64,000 nt of DNA from Cyclobacterium xiamenense. Its GTDB lineage: Bacteria; Bacteroidota; Bacteroidia; Cytophagales; Cyclobacteriaceae. Of the stretch, positions 18,908 to 30,377 are shown piece by piece. A program made the translations under genes and the position numbers. The DNA is taken from positions 124,001 through 188,000 of the forward strand of contig NZ_WIOK01000004.1 of the NCBI RefSeq assembly GCF_009467825.1. The letters run 5' to 3'. The notes beneath the pieces are model-generated. The model saw only the letters and a list, made by a program, of their open reading frames with translations, did no database searches and had not been told where the DNA came from. How positions within the stretch are numbered: position 1 is the stretch's first letter; the number at the start of each line of letters is the position of its first letter.

Positions 18908-19888
18908 ATGACGCACATGGAAAAGGAGTATCCTAAAAAGGAAATCATTGAAAAAATAAAGCAACTGGAAGAGAAGTTTCGATCTTCGGGTCAGGATTTG
19001 TCCTCGTATTTGGAAGGGTTACTTCACGCAGACTACCTGAATTACTGGGACTACATCAATCTGGACACCTTGCTTACCTTGCAGCAGCCGCGCACCTCGT
19101 TTCGGGACGAAAAGATCTTTATCGTCTATCACCAGATCACAGAGTTGTATTTTAACCTCATTTTGTGGGAACTGGAGCAGATGGCGGCGGAAAAAGAAAT
19201 TGGCCTGGAATTCTTTAAAAGTAGGCTCAAGCGGGTGATCATGTATTTCGATTTGTTGATTTCTTCTTTTGCCGTAATGTGGAAGGGAATGGAACGGGAG
19301 CAGTTTATGAAATTCCGTATGTCCCTGCTTCCCGCCAGTGGGTTTCAAAGTGCCCAATACCGGATGATCGAAATCATGTGTACGGATATACAAAATTTGG
19401 TATACCTGGAAGCGAGAGAGGATTACAAGGACATTAACCTAACGAGCATCGATTCCTTATTTGATATTTTGTACTGGCAATATGGAGCAAAGGAGCTGGC
19501 CACGGGAGAAAAAACGCTGACACTCAAATCCTTTGAACAAAAATATGGGCCCGAGCTGAAAGAACTGATCGCCAAATTCAGAAAAAATAATTTGTGGAAA
19601 AAATACCTGTACCTTCCCGAAAAGGACGAAGCACTCACGGATCTCATGCGGGAATTGGATCAAAAAGCAAACGTATATTGGCCGCTCGCCCATTATAAAT
19701 CCGCTGTAAAATACCTGCAGAAAGATCCCATGGATATCGCAGCAACCGGCGGCACCAATTGGCAAAAGTTTTTACCCCCCCGGTTTCAGAAGGTGATTTT
19801 TTATCCGGAGTTATGGACTGATTCAGAAATGGACGATTGGGGAAGAAATTGGGTGGAAAAAGAGCTTTTGGGAGGAGTTTCCGGCTAA
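18908..19888 (+). CDS. kynA: Tryptophan 2,3-dioxygenase
   Basis: This haem enzyme of about 326 residues opens the indole ring of tryptophan to N-formylkynurenine. The N-terminal substrate region has YINLDTLLTLQQPRTSFRDEKIF followed by the conserved YHQITELYFNLILWEL. SGFQSAQYRMIE matches the family core. Near the C-terminus WPLAHYKSAV carries the likely haem-ligand His, and TGGTNWQKFLPPRFQ is the closing loop. The ATG at 18908 was chosen; an in-frame TTG 21 bp upstream is possible. No kynurenine formamidase or kynureninase gene is nearby. A TAATTTTG box at 18832-18839 may be the -7 promoter element. Confidence 0.93.
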   Translation: MTHMEKEYPKKEIIEKIKQLEEKFRSSGQDLSSYLEGLLHADYLNYWDYINLDTLLTLQQPRTSFRDEKIFIVYHQITELYFNLILWELEQMAAEKEIGLEFFKSRLKRVIMYFDLLISSFAVMWKGMEREQFMKFRMSLLPASGFQSAQYRMIEIMCTDIQNLVYLEAREDYKDINLTSIDSLFDILYWQYGAKELATGEKTLTLKSFEQKYGPELKELIAKFRKNNLWKKYLYLPEKDEALTDLMRELDQKANVYWPLAHYKSAVKYLQKDPMDIAATGGTNWQKFLPPRFQKVIFYPELWTDSEMDDWGRNWVEKELLGGVSG

Positions 19889-19891
19889 GCG

Positions 19892-21478
19892 ATGAGAAAG
19901 GAATTGCACCTGGTCCTCCGTCCCGAAGAAGTGTACGACGAACCGATTTTTCATCAACTTGTGGCAGGCAAAGCGGGGTTTGCATCAAGCGAAGAGCTCG
20001 TGATCCGTCAGGTTCGTAGGTCCATTGATGCCCGTAGCCGGCAGGTCAAAGTCAATGTGACCGTAGAGGTATTTGCAGGTGAACCGCCTCCAGCACGCGT
20101 AAATGCAGGAAAGACCTATCCCAACGTACGCAACTCCGATCCATTAATCATTGTGGGGGCGGGACCCGCAGGATTGTTTGCTGCGCTGCGCGCCATTGAG
20201 TTGGGCGTCAAACCCATCGTTTTGGAACGAGGAAAGGACGTGCGCTCCCGGAGACGTGACCTTGCTGCCCTCAACCGACGGCACCTGGTAGATCCCGATT
20301 CGAATTACTGTTTTGGTGAAGGAGGGGCGGGCACCTACTCGGATGGTAAGCTGTATACCCGGTCCAAGAAAAGAGGTGATATCCGGAGGGTCATGGAAAT
20401 TTTGGTTTCTCATGGAGCAAAAGAAGATATTCTGGTGGATGCCCATCCCCACATCGGTACGAATAAACTGCCCGCACTGGTCGAAAACCTGCGGGAGCAG
20501 ATCCTGCAGGCGGGCGGGGAAATCCATTTTGAAACCAAGGTGGTGGACCTGATTTTGGCCGGCGATCGTATTCAGGGAGTGGTTACGCAGGCAGGTGCCC
20601 GGGTCTTGGGTATGGGGGTGATTTTGGCTACCGGCCATTCTGCCCGGGATATTTTTTACCTTCTGGCAAGAAATAAAGTATACCTGGAAGCCAAACCCTT
20701 TGCTCTGGGCGTTCGTATCGAGCACGATCAGCAATTAATCGACCGTATCCAATACCATTGTCCGATAGATAGGGGGCGCTTTTTGCCTCCAGCCTCGTAT
20801 AGCCTTGTTCAACAGACGGTTCTCGATGGGAAACAGCGTGGGGTTTTTTCATTTTGTATGTGTCCCGGTGGCTTTATCGTTCCCGCTGCCACCGCTCCGG
20901 GCGAAATTGTTGTCAATGGAATGAGTCCCAGTAGGAGAGATGGCAAATTTGCCAATTCAGGTATGGTGGTGGCAGTGGAACTGGAGGATTTGAATGGATA
21001 CCATCAGCACGGACCCCTGGCTGCGATGGTTTTTCAGCAAGAGGTAGAACAGGCAGCATGGGCCGCTGCTGGCAAAAGCCAGGCGGCGCCGGCTCAACGT
21101 CTTATAGATTTTGTTCAGAAAAAAGAAAGTAGCGAGCTGCTAAAAACGTCCTACCAGCCCGGGCTCACTAGTTCCGACCTACACGCCGTTTTGCCGGAAT
21201 TTATCGCCAAGCGGCTTGCCCTGGCGCTGCCAGGGATGGATCAAAAGATGAAAGGGTACGTAACAAATGAGGCACAACTGATCGGGGTGGAAAGTCGAAC
21301 CTCTTCGCCGGTACGCATTCCGCGAGACAAGGAATCACTTGAGCATCCCCAGATTCAGCGTCTTTACCCCTGTGGAGAGGGCGCGGGATATGCAGGTGGG
21401 ATCGTTTCGGCAGCCATGGACGGGGAACGCTGCGCCGAAAGGCTTATCAGTAAATACAGTCGCCCCAGACTGGCCTGA
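19892..21478 (+). CDS. FAD-dependent oxidoreductase of the COG2509 type
   Basis: This 528-residue flavoprotein has a small N-terminal alpha/beta domain (about 1-80) followed by a Rossmann FAD motif IIVGAGPAGLFAALRA (86-101) and a family block NYCFGEGGAGTYSDGKLYTR near 145. Later motifs are GVILATGHSARDIFYLL and a C-terminal FAD loop YPCGEGAGYAGGIVSAAMDG. The family is widespread but its substrate is unknown. The gene starts 3 bp after kynA, so it is translated from the same mRNA. A link to tryptophan or kynurenine oxidation is suggested only by this position. Confidence 0.85.
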   Translation: MRKELHLVLRPEEVYDEPIFHQLVAGKAGFASSEELVIRQVRRSIDARSRQVKVNVTVEVFAGEPPPARVNAGKTYPNVRNSDPLIIVGAGPAGLFAALRAIELGVKPIVLERGKDVRSRRRDLAALNRRHLVDPDSNYCFGEGGAGTYSDGKLYTRSKKRGDIRRVMEILVSHGAKEDILVDAHPHIGTNKLPALVENLREQILQAGGEIHFETKVVDLILAGDRIQGVVTQAGARVLGMGVILATGHSARDIFYLLARNKVYLEAKPFALGVRIEHDQQLIDRIQYHCPIDRGRFLPPASYSLVQQTVLDGKQRGVFSFCMCPGGFIVPAATAPGEIVVNGMSPSRRDGKFANSGMVVAVELEDLNGYHQHGPLAAMVFQQEVEQAAWAAAGKSQAAPAQRLIDFVQKKESSELLKTSYQPGLTSSDLHAVLPEFIAKRLALALPGMDQKMKGYVTNEAQLIGVESRTSSPVRIPRDKESLEHPQIQRLYPCGEGAGYAGGIVSAAMDGERCAERLISKYSRPRLA

Positions 21479-21501
21479 TAATTGATCGAATACATACACC
21501 T

Positions 21502-21876
21502 ATGAATCCTAAAAAAAAGACAGTCATCCTGGGAGCCAGTCCAAACCCCTCCCGGTTTTCCTACACAGCAGCCAGAATGTTTAAGGAAGCGGAGATTCCC
21601 TTCGTTCCGGTCGGGATCAAACAGGGAACGGTATTTGGAGCAGTGATTCAAAATCTCCGCGAGAAACCAGCGATTTCAGATGTGCACACCCTTACGCTTT
21701 ATCTGGGACCCCAAAACCAGAAAGAGTGGTATGATTACATGCTTTCCCTAAATCCCCTACGCATCATTTTTAATCCCGGGACCGAAAATCCGGAATTGTA
21801 TGATTTGGCAAAAGACCAAGGAATCGAGGTCTTACCGGCGTGCAACCTGGTATTGCTCCGAAGCGGCCAATTTTAG
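21502..21876 (+). CDS. CoA-binding domain protein
   Basis: This 124-residue protein has a single Rossmann-like CoA-binding domain of the YccU type. It has KTVILGASPNPSRFSYTAA at the N-terminus, the middle HTLTLYLGPQNQKEW, and LNPLRIIFNPGTENPELYD with the conserved FNPG turn. The function of free-standing members is unclear. It follows the COG2509 gene by 23 bp and is the third gene of the kynA operon. Its stop is only 2 bp from the stop of the convergent blh gene. Confidence 0.85.
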   Translation: MNPKKKTVILGASPNPSRFSYTAARMFKEAEIPFVPVGIKQGTVFGAVIQNLREKPAISDVHTLTLYLGPQNQKEWYDYMLSLNPLRIIFNPGTENPELYDLAKDQGIEVLPACNLVLLRSGQF

Positions 21877-21878
21877 TA

Positions 21879-22745
21879 TCACCGGGATTCCAAAAATCGG
21901 TTCATGTACCAAATATGCGGAGCCGATATCAGGGATACCAGTACAAAAAACAATAGGATAAGCTCTTCCGTACTGCTGCGTGGATATACAATCGCCAGGA
22001 TAGCCGACATGCCAAGGATGCTTGCCGCCGTAAATGGAATCATTTTCCCAATAAATGTTTTCAGACCCTGAGGGCCAAAATGATGCTTTAGCGTACTGTA
22101 TTCTACCTGCATGCTGGGAAGGGCATGCCAAAAACCAAAATAGAGGATGAATCCCAGCAAGAGGGGTAAGTGGTAGAAGAGGGAACCCATCAGGAGCATC
22201 TCTACCAGGTGTAGCCACCACTTTCTCGGTAGGTTACGGATGATAAGAATAGCACTGATGCTAAAACTGCCGATAATTACGTACCACCCGTACGGCGCCA
22301 GGGGGCTGGTATCGGCGATCCCACCGAGGATTTCTGTAGTGGATGCAAAGTCTCCCCAAAATAGTACACTCAAGTAGAAGACCCCGGTAAGCAGGTAGGT
22401 GGTTTTTTTCAGGAAAAAGAGGGGGGTATGGATGAAATGACTTTGCCCAAAATGGTAGGCCGACATCGCAAGAAATGCCAGCAGCGCAGGAACCGGCAAG
22501 AGCAGCCAAACCGATAAGTAGACGAGTATGATGGCCAGGTACTTCCCGATAAATTTCAGTAAGTGGACCTTACCAATACTGGGATTAAGCAGCAAATGAT
22601 CCAGGGACCCGTGAGGAATGCCCACTGTGACCAAAACGATGCCAATTAGCACCCACTCAAACACGGGATTGTCCCGAAAAAAAAACAGGTAGATCAGAGC
22701 GATCGCAACACCCGCCAATTTCCCACCATTTTCAATGCTTCTCAT
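21879..22745 (-). CDS. blh: Brp/Blh family beta-carotene 15,15'-dioxygenase
   Basis: This integral membrane enzyme of 288 residues cleaves beta-carotene into two retinal molecules, the chromophore for the rhodopsin encoded upstream. Family motifs are GIPHGSLDH (42-50) and SAYHFGQSHF (95-104), which supply iron-binding histidines, and further His residues appear in FGFWHALPS and SAPHIWYM. Seven or more hydrophobic helices are visible. The start overlaps the crtY stop by 14 bp, so the two are translationally coupled. Confidence 0.93.
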   Translation of the reverse strand: MRSIENGGKLAGVAIALIYLFFFRDNPVFEWVLIGIVLVTVGIPHGSLDHLLLNPSIGKVHLLKFIGKYLAIILVYLSVWLLLPVPALLAFLAMSAYHFGQSHFIHTPLFFLKKTTYLLTGVFYLSVLFWGDFASTTEILGGIADTSPLAPYGWYVIIGSFSISAILIIRNLPRKWWLHLVEMLLMGSLFYHLPLLLGFILYFGFWHALPSMQVEYSTLKHHFGPQGLKTFIGKMIPFTAASILGMSAILAIVYPRSSTEELILLFFVLVSLISAPHIWYMNRFLESR

Positions 22746-23898
22746 AGTGTAGCAATGATTTGATAAAGATGGAAAACTTCAATCGGGATAGAAGCTTCAA
22801 TTCTCCCAGGAAGTTTGACTCTTCGTTTAAAAAACGTAGGATTTCAGTTCCAGAATTGGTTTCAAACAAGTTGAAAAAAACTCCGGGAAGTGCATTCGGC
22901 CATTTTTTCGCAATGTTGAGAATGATGTTGTCATAAAAGGCAAAGCGCCTTTTTCGTTCCCAGCTCGCTTCAAAAGACTCCTGGGAGCGTTCAAGTTGTT
23001 CGACAATGGATTTGCAATGTTTTTGTATGGTGTGGAAGGTGTAGCCGGTACTGGCTTTGCTGCATCCTGCCAACGTGCCCAGGAGGGTGACGTGCGGGCT
23101 GCTGGATTTGGCGGCAGCAAACGTGGTCATCGGTATGCTTCCCTCTTCCTGGAACGTGACCTCAAAGGTTTCCTGCCCCAGGTTTTCCGCTATGTACCGG
23201 CGCAATGTTGGTTCCATGTCCCGGTAGTCCATTTTTTCGGTAGTAAAAACGGTATACTCTACCAACGCCTCTGTTTCACTAAAAGGTAGAAGATAGAAAA
23301 AATCTGTTTTGTCGTTGGAATCTGACAGGAAGTTCATCATCACTGCCGTACTTTTATCAAAACAAGCCCGTGGTGTTTTTATCTTCCAGCCGACGAACAC
23401 TTGTTTCAATGCCGTACTTTCGGGTCGGAGAAATCCGGAATCCGGAATGCTATTGAATACTTTTCTGCCCGAATAGCGTGTGCCTTGTTCGGTGATAATT
23501 GACACCTGTCCAAATGCATTTTCCTTGATTTCACAGACGGAATCCCTGACAACCCGAACGTTCGGGTGCTCCTGAATGCGCTCTTTGATCTCGGAATAAA
23601 AGTCGGATGATTTTATATGAAAATATTTAAGACCGCCAAGTTGTTTTTTAACTTCTCTATTACCCAGGCGAATACTGATGTTTTCCCAGTGGATTATGGG
23701 ACTGTTCTTTGGGTGAATTTCCAGCGGCTTTTCTGCCCAGTAACACCAGGTACGGTCGTTTACTGTTTTTGTGGACGAATCGATGACCAGAATGGAAGCA
23801 TTTTTCAAACTGCTAGTTAACAGGTAGTGTACAAGACTCATTCCAGCACAGCCGAATCCGGTAATAACGAAGTCATAGGTCACATTGGGAGCGGTCAT
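22732..23898 (-). CDS. crtY: Lycopene beta-cyclase (CrtY/CrtL type)
   Basis: This 388-residue FAD-dependent cyclase converts lycopene to beta-carotene, the substrate of Blh. The dinucleotide motif is VITGFGCAGMSLVHYLL (residues 11-27). The block NDRTWCYWAEKP follows near residue 46, and the cyclase-type GTLAGCSKASTGYTFHTI is at about 265. The start was set at MTAPNVTYDF; the 20 residues that could be added upstream overlap the terminator hairpin behind the rhodopsin gene. crtE, crtB and crtI are not in the window. Confidence 0.92.
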   Translation of the reverse strand: MTAPNVTYDFVITGFGCAGMSLVHYLLTSSLKNASILVIDSSTKTVNDRTWCYWAEKPLEIHPKNSPIIHWENISIRLGNREVKKQLGGLKYFHIKSSDFYSEIKERIQEHPNVRVVRDSVCEIKENAFGQVSIITEQGTRYSGRKVFNSIPDSGFLRPESTALKQVFVGWKIKTPRACFDKSTAVMMNFLSDSNDKTDFFYLLPFSETEALVEYTVFTTEKMDYRDMEPTLRRYIAENLGQETFEVTFQEEGSIPMTTFAAAKSSSPHVTLLGTLAGCSKASTGYTFHTIQKHCKSIVEQLERSQESFEASWERKRRFAFYDNIILNIAKKWPNALPGVFFNLFETNSGTEILRFLNEESNFLGELKLLSRLKFSIFIKSLLHYEKH

Positions 23899-23945
23899 GG
23901 AAGGTGTACGTAGGCTAAGGTACTTTAGGAAGGGAAGGTAGAAAA

Positions 23946-23976
23946 AAAGCTGTCCCAAACCCGTTGGGACAGCTTT
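23946..23976 (-). terminator. Strong terminator/attenuator between rhodopsin and crtY
   Basis: A perfect 13-bp stem AAAGCTGTCCCAA / TTGGGACAGCTTT with a 5-nt loop runs into a T-tract on the minus strand. It sits 8 bp after the rhodopsin stop and about 48 bp before the crtY start. It should end most rhodopsin transcripts and leave crtY-blh dependent on read-through or on a separate promoter. Confidence 0.85.
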
Positions 23977-23984
23977 GAAGAAGT

Positions 23985-24737
23985 TTAGGCCATGGCCGCT
24001 TTTCTGCTTTTAGCAGTTTCAGCTATGGCGACGGTGTAAATCACCAAACCAAAACCAATCTTGTTTATGGCATCTGCCAAATTGTAAAACAAATCAATGC
24101 TGCTAACCTCAAAAGCTCCGGAAAGGAGATTTCCTGGTAGTACCATGTATCCAATTGGGTAAATGGACCATCCCAACGTAATGAAGATTTTCAACAAAAA
24201 CATAGCCTTACCTAAGGCTGGACTGTCTGAAGTTTTGGCAAGCTTCGCAATGTCGCCAGCAAACACTTCGTATACGATGTAAAGGTAACCCAGGGTAGAA
24301 AGAACGCCCCACAAAATATTATTTTCGATTCCAGACGTCTCTCCGATGTATCCGGTGATCAACATCACGAGTGAAGCAACGATCAATTTGAACAAGGTGG
24401 CACCTTTCGCTCCAAAGGGCTTGGTTAGTAGATAAAATTCCACACACATCAGCGGAACTGTCAGCGTCCAGTCTACGTAACGGAATGCGGTAGGACTTTG
24501 ACCGGTTTCCAGGTAGAAGTCACGCATGTAGTAATAATGTACGGCTGCTATCCCTGTGATGAGTGCAGATACGAGCAGGGATGTCTTCCATTTTCCATCC
24601 ACCGAACCCCGTTCGACGATGAAAAATACAGCAGATGCAAACATGGCCATATACCCCATAAAAAAGGTGATGGCTACTGGGTCGCTGTTGATGATCTTGT
24701 CCAGACCAACCAAATCAGCAGTTAATACGGTGTTCAT
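23985..24737 (-). CDS. Proteorhodopsin, proton-pump type
   Basis: This 250-residue seven-helix retinal protein would pump protons outward under light. In helix C, RYVDWTLTVPLMCVEF carries Asp89, Thr93 and Glu100, the DTE triplet of outward proton pumps (Asp97/Thr101/Glu108 of the reference green proteorhodopsin). His67 matches the His75 partner of the proton acceptor. Met97 is at the tuning position and predicts green absorption. Lys226 in ADAINKIGFG is the Schiff-base lysine. It heads the crtY-blh genes and is divergent from gyrB across about 376 bp. Confidence 0.97.
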   Translation of the reverse strand: MNTVLTADLVGLDKIINSDPVAITFFMGYMAMFASAVFFIVERGSVDGKWKTSLLVSALITGIAAVHYYYMRDFYLETGQSPTAFRYVDWTLTVPLMCVEFYLLTKPFGAKGATLFKLIVASLVMLITGYIGETSGIENNILWGVLSTLGYLYIVYEVFAGDIAKLAKTSDSPALGKAMFLLKIFITLGWSIYPIGYMVLPGNLLSGAFEVSSIDLFYNLADAINKIGFGLVIYTVAIAETAKSRKAAMA

Positions 24738-27072
<2,335 letters not shown>

Positions 27073-27100
27073 TCGATGTAACGATACGTTCAATTTAAGC

Positions 27101-27126
27101 AAAAAGGGCGTCATGCCCTTTTTTTA
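27101..27126 (+). terminator. Intrinsic terminator of gyrB
   Basis: The stem AAAAAGGGC / GCCCTTTTT with a 5-nt loop and a following T-run lies about 29 bp after the gyrB stop. Confidence 0.8.
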
Positions 27127-27183
27127 TTCTTCGATTAATTTGTTATCATTGGCCTACTTTTTTCCCTTTAAAAACGAGAAGTT

Positions 27184-29307
27184 ATGAAACTGATCCAACA
27201 TGATAAAACAGAAGAAACCATAAAAAACAGTAAACTTATCAGTCGGGACCTAAGCTGGCTAAAGTTTAACGAAAGGGTTTTTGATCAAATAAAAAAGGAA
27301 AAACGCAATATTTTCGAAAAATTTAAATTCTTGGCCATTGCTGCCTCCAATCTGGACGAATTTTTTATGATTCGGGTGGGCTCTCTGTACAACTACCTGG
27401 ATTACGATAAGGTTCGTATCGACTATTCCGGGCTGAGAGAAGACGATTTCAAAAAGAAATTGATGATCGAATCCCAGCATTTTCACAAGCGACTGCAGCA
27501 TCAGTTTGTGAAAGAGTTGCTGGGCAAAACCCAGGAAGCCGGATTCCTGCTGAGCAACGTACGAAACCTGCAGGAAGACGAACAAAAAACGATTAAGGAC
27601 TACTATTACAAAGCCGTGTACCCCATGCTGACTCCCATGGTGTTTGATGGCTACCATACGTTCCCCATTTTGATGAATAAATTATTGATCTTTGGGGTCG
27701 TTACCATTGGTCCGGGTGAAAAGAAAGACAATAAAAAACTGTCATTTGTACAGATTCCTTCCAACATCCCCCGCTTTTTTGAGCTGGAGCGTGAAGACCA
27801 AATGATCTATGTACCGATCGAGGAGATGATACGGGAGCACCTCGTTTCCCTGTTTCGGAACGTGACGATCGAGTCCGTCAACCTATTCCGCATCACGAGA
27901 AACGGCGATTTTACGTTGGAGGAGAGCGAAGACATGGATTCCAATTTTTTGGAGGAAGTAAAAAGGAAACTAAACGAGCGAAAAACCGGTAGGGTGGTAC
28001 GCATCGAGATTGAAGAGGGATACAGCAAGTGGATGGTCAACTTGCTGAAACAGCGGTGGACACTGAGCGACGATAGTATTTTTAAAATCGAGCGTAAAAG
28101 CCTAATGGATTTTACAGGCCTTTGGCAGGTTATTGGAAACAAGCGGTTTAAGGACAAAATTCCGCCCACGCCAGATCCGGTTCCACCGCTTTCCTATCCC
28201 GAAGCTGCATCCGAGGACATTTTTCAGGTACTGAAACACAAGGATGTCTTGTTGCATCATCCGTATAACGACATGGAACCCATCCTGGAGTTACTGGATA
28301 AGGCGGCAGATGATCCCCATGTGATGGCGATAAAGATGACCATTTATCGGCTCGCAAAAAATTCCCGAATTGTGGGAGCCCTGTTAAAGGCCGTAGAAAA
28401 CGGCAAGCACGTTTCGGTGCTCTTCGAAGTGAAAGCCAGGTTTGACGAGGAGAACAATATCCGTGAAGCAAAAAAGATGCAAAAGGCGGGTTGCTTCGTC
28501 ATCTACGGTGTGAGTAATTTCAAAACGCATACCAAGTTGATGCTCATTGTAAAAAAGGAAGAAAACAAGGTGACACGGTATGTCCACGTCGGCTCTGGAA
28601 ATTACAACGAGGAAACCAGCCGAATTTATACAGACATTGGTCTATTGACGACAAATGAGACGCTGGCCAACGATGTTTCAGAATTCTTTAACGTTATCAC
28701 GGGGCATTCGGCACCGACCAACTACCAGAACCTGATCACTTCCCCCCGGGACATGCGGAATAACCTGATCGAATTTATCGAGATCGAAGCTGAAAATGCC
28801 AGCAAAGGCCTGCCTTCTGGAATATTCATCAAAATCAATTCGCTGGAAGACTCCGAGTTTATCTTCGCCTTGTACCGAGCTTCCCAGGCGGGGGTACCCA
28901 TCAAATTGATCGTCAGAGGTATTTGTTGCCTGCGGCCAGGAAGAAAAGGGTTAAGTGAAAACATCGAAGTGATTTCAATCGTCGGAGATTTTCTGGAACA
29001 TTCCCGTATTTATCATTTTCACAACAACGGCAACTACCGGACCTACGTAGGAAGTGCAGACGCGATGGTTCGGAGTTTTGACAAAAGGCTGGAATCTTTG
29101 TTCAAGGTGGAGAGTGAATTCCTCCAAAAACAACTGATGAACATCCTCCGGTACAACCTGAAGGACAACGAAAACGCCTATGTCATGCAAGAAGACGGGC
29201 AATATATCAGCAAGCACCCCAAGGAGGGAGAAGAGCCGTTTAATATCCATCAAAAGTTCTTTGAGTTAAGGCCAGAAATGATTGAAGACGTGCGGCTGAT
29301 CGAATAA
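27184..29307 (+). CDS. ppk1: Polyphosphate kinase 1
   Basis: This 707-residue enzyme makes polyphosphate from ATP. Family landmarks are the N-terminal RDLSWLKFNERVFDQ, then AAIASNLDEFFMIRVGSL-type residues AASNLDEFFMIRVG, the LLHHPYNDMEPI block, and LFEVKARFDEENNI. The region FKTHTKLMLI contains the His that is autophosphorylated in E. coli PPK1. Near the C-terminus, YVGSADAMVRSFDKRLE carries the second catalytic His/Asp region in degenerate form. It is convergent with an exopolyphosphatase gene 34 bp away, giving a synthesis and breakdown pair. Confidence 0.95.
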   Translation: MKLIQHDKTEETIKNSKLISRDLSWLKFNERVFDQIKKEKRNIFEKFKFLAIAASNLDEFFMIRVGSLYNYLDYDKVRIDYSGLREDDFKKKLMIESQHFHKRLQHQFVKELLGKTQEAGFLLSNVRNLQEDEQKTIKDYYYKAVYPMLTPMVFDGYHTFPILMNKLLIFGVVTIGPGEKKDNKKLSFVQIPSNIPRFFELEREDQMIYVPIEEMIREHLVSLFRNVTIESVNLFRITRNGDFTLEESEDMDSNFLEEVKRKLNERKTGRVVRIEIEEGYSKWMVNLLKQRWTLSDDSIFKIERKSLMDFTGLWQVIGNKRFKDKIPPTPDPVPPLSYPEAASEDIFQVLKHKDVLLHHPYNDMEPILELLDKAADDPHVMAIKMTIYRLAKNSRIVGALLKAVENGKHVSVLFEVKARFDEENNIREAKKMQKAGCFVIYGVSNFKTHTKLMLIVKKEENKVTRYVHVGSGNYNEETSRIYTDIGLLTTNETLANDVSEFFNVITGHSAPTNYQNLITSPRDMRNNLIEFIEIEAENASKGLPSGIFIKINSLEDSEFIFALYRASQAGVPIKLIVRGICCLRPGRKGLSENIEVISIVGDFLEHSRIYHFHNNGNYRTYVGSADAMVRSFDKRLESLFKVESEFLQKQLMNILRYNLKDNENAYVMQEDGQYISKHPKEGEEPFNIHQKFFELRPEMIEDVRLIE

Positions 29308-29341
29308 GCCAACCGAATGGTTGTCAGGATAGCCGTCCTCG

Positions 29342-30232
29342 CTAGCGCTGCTCCTGTTTACTTCGATTTCGTTCAAATAGCTGCAGCAGCATGCCGTCTT
29401 TAAGACCCAATTCGGGTACCTTAATTCGCTGGATACGGGCAGCATCAAAGGCAGCCAGGTAGATTTTAGTTGCCGGAACAATGACATCCGCCCGGTCTTC
29501 ATTCAGTTGAAGCAGGTTTAGTTTTTCCTCATTGCTATGGCGTTCCAGCAGGGCGAGTACCTCCCTCATTTTTTCGATGGAGAGGTAATTCGTCCGTTTC
29601 TGAGGTGCTGACAAGTCGAAAACCTTGTTGATGTTTCCACCTGTACCGATGCCATACACGGTTTTTTCCCCGAGTAGGTGGCGATCGATAAACCGTTTCA
29701 TTTGTTGAAGCACGGCCTGCGGAAGTTCCTGATTTAACGTACGGACGGATCCCATTTGGAAGGATTTTGCGGCTACTTTCTCTCCTTTCTTAAATACATT
29801 TAGCTCCGTACTGCCGCCCCCAACGTCCAGGTGAAGGTAGGTTTTCCCGTCAATGTGGCTACCAAGCGACTTGTTGATCAATTCGGCTTCTTTGTTTCCA
29901 TCGATGATGGTAATTTTCAGGCCTATTTCCTCCCGAACCTCTTTAACCAGCGATTTCCCGTTCCTCGCCTCCCGCATCGCGGAGGTGGCGCATGCCATGT
30001 AGTCGTTCACCCCATACAATCGAATAAGGATGTAAAACGCCTTCATTAGTTCTTTGAATTTATATTGATTTTCCTCTGAAATCTGCTGATTCAAAAAAAC
30101 GTCCTTACCCAAACGTAAGGGAAAGCGAAGGTATTCCAGTTTTTTGAAGGTGTGCTGCCCCTGAAAATAATGTATTTGGGTGACCTGGAGCCGGACCGCA
30201 TTGGAACCGATATCTACTGCTGCGAATTTCAA
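29342..30232 (-). CDS. ppx: Ppx/GppA family exopolyphosphatase
   Basis: This 296-residue ASKHA-fold phosphatase probably removes terminal phosphate from polyphosphate or acts on pppGpp. It has MKFAAVDIGSNAVRLQV (phosphate-1 loop), YLHLDVGGGSTELNVF (phosphate-2 loop), GIGTGGNINKVFDL and an ending DGMLLQLFER. It is the short single-module form found in Bacteroidota, lacking the C-terminal HD-like domain of E. coli Ppx. Its position tail-to-tail with ppk1 supports a polyphosphate role. Confidence 0.9.
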   Translation of the reverse strand: MKFAAVDIGSNAVRLQVTQIHYFQGQHTFKKLEYLRFPLRLGKDVFLNQQISEENQYKFKELMKAFYILIRLYGVNDYMACATSAMREARNGKSLVKEVREEIGLKITIIDGNKEAELINKSLGSHIDGKTYLHLDVGGGSTELNVFKKGEKVAAKSFQMGSVRTLNQELPQAVLQQMKRFIDRHLLGEKTVYGIGTGGNINKVFDLSAPQKRTNYLSIEKMREVLALLERHSNEEKLNLLQLNEDRADVIVPATKIYLAAFDAARIQRIKVPELGLKDGMLLQLFERNRSKQEQR

Positions 30233-30377
30233 TGAAAAGTGGTTGTGTTATCGAATAAGGTTTGTTACAAATTAGAAAAGGAGCTGCATGCACGGAATTC
30301 AGCATCCGGACAAACAACTCCCTCCGCTACTCTTCTCAGGGTATGAGGAAAAATGGCTGACGAAAGATACGATATTT

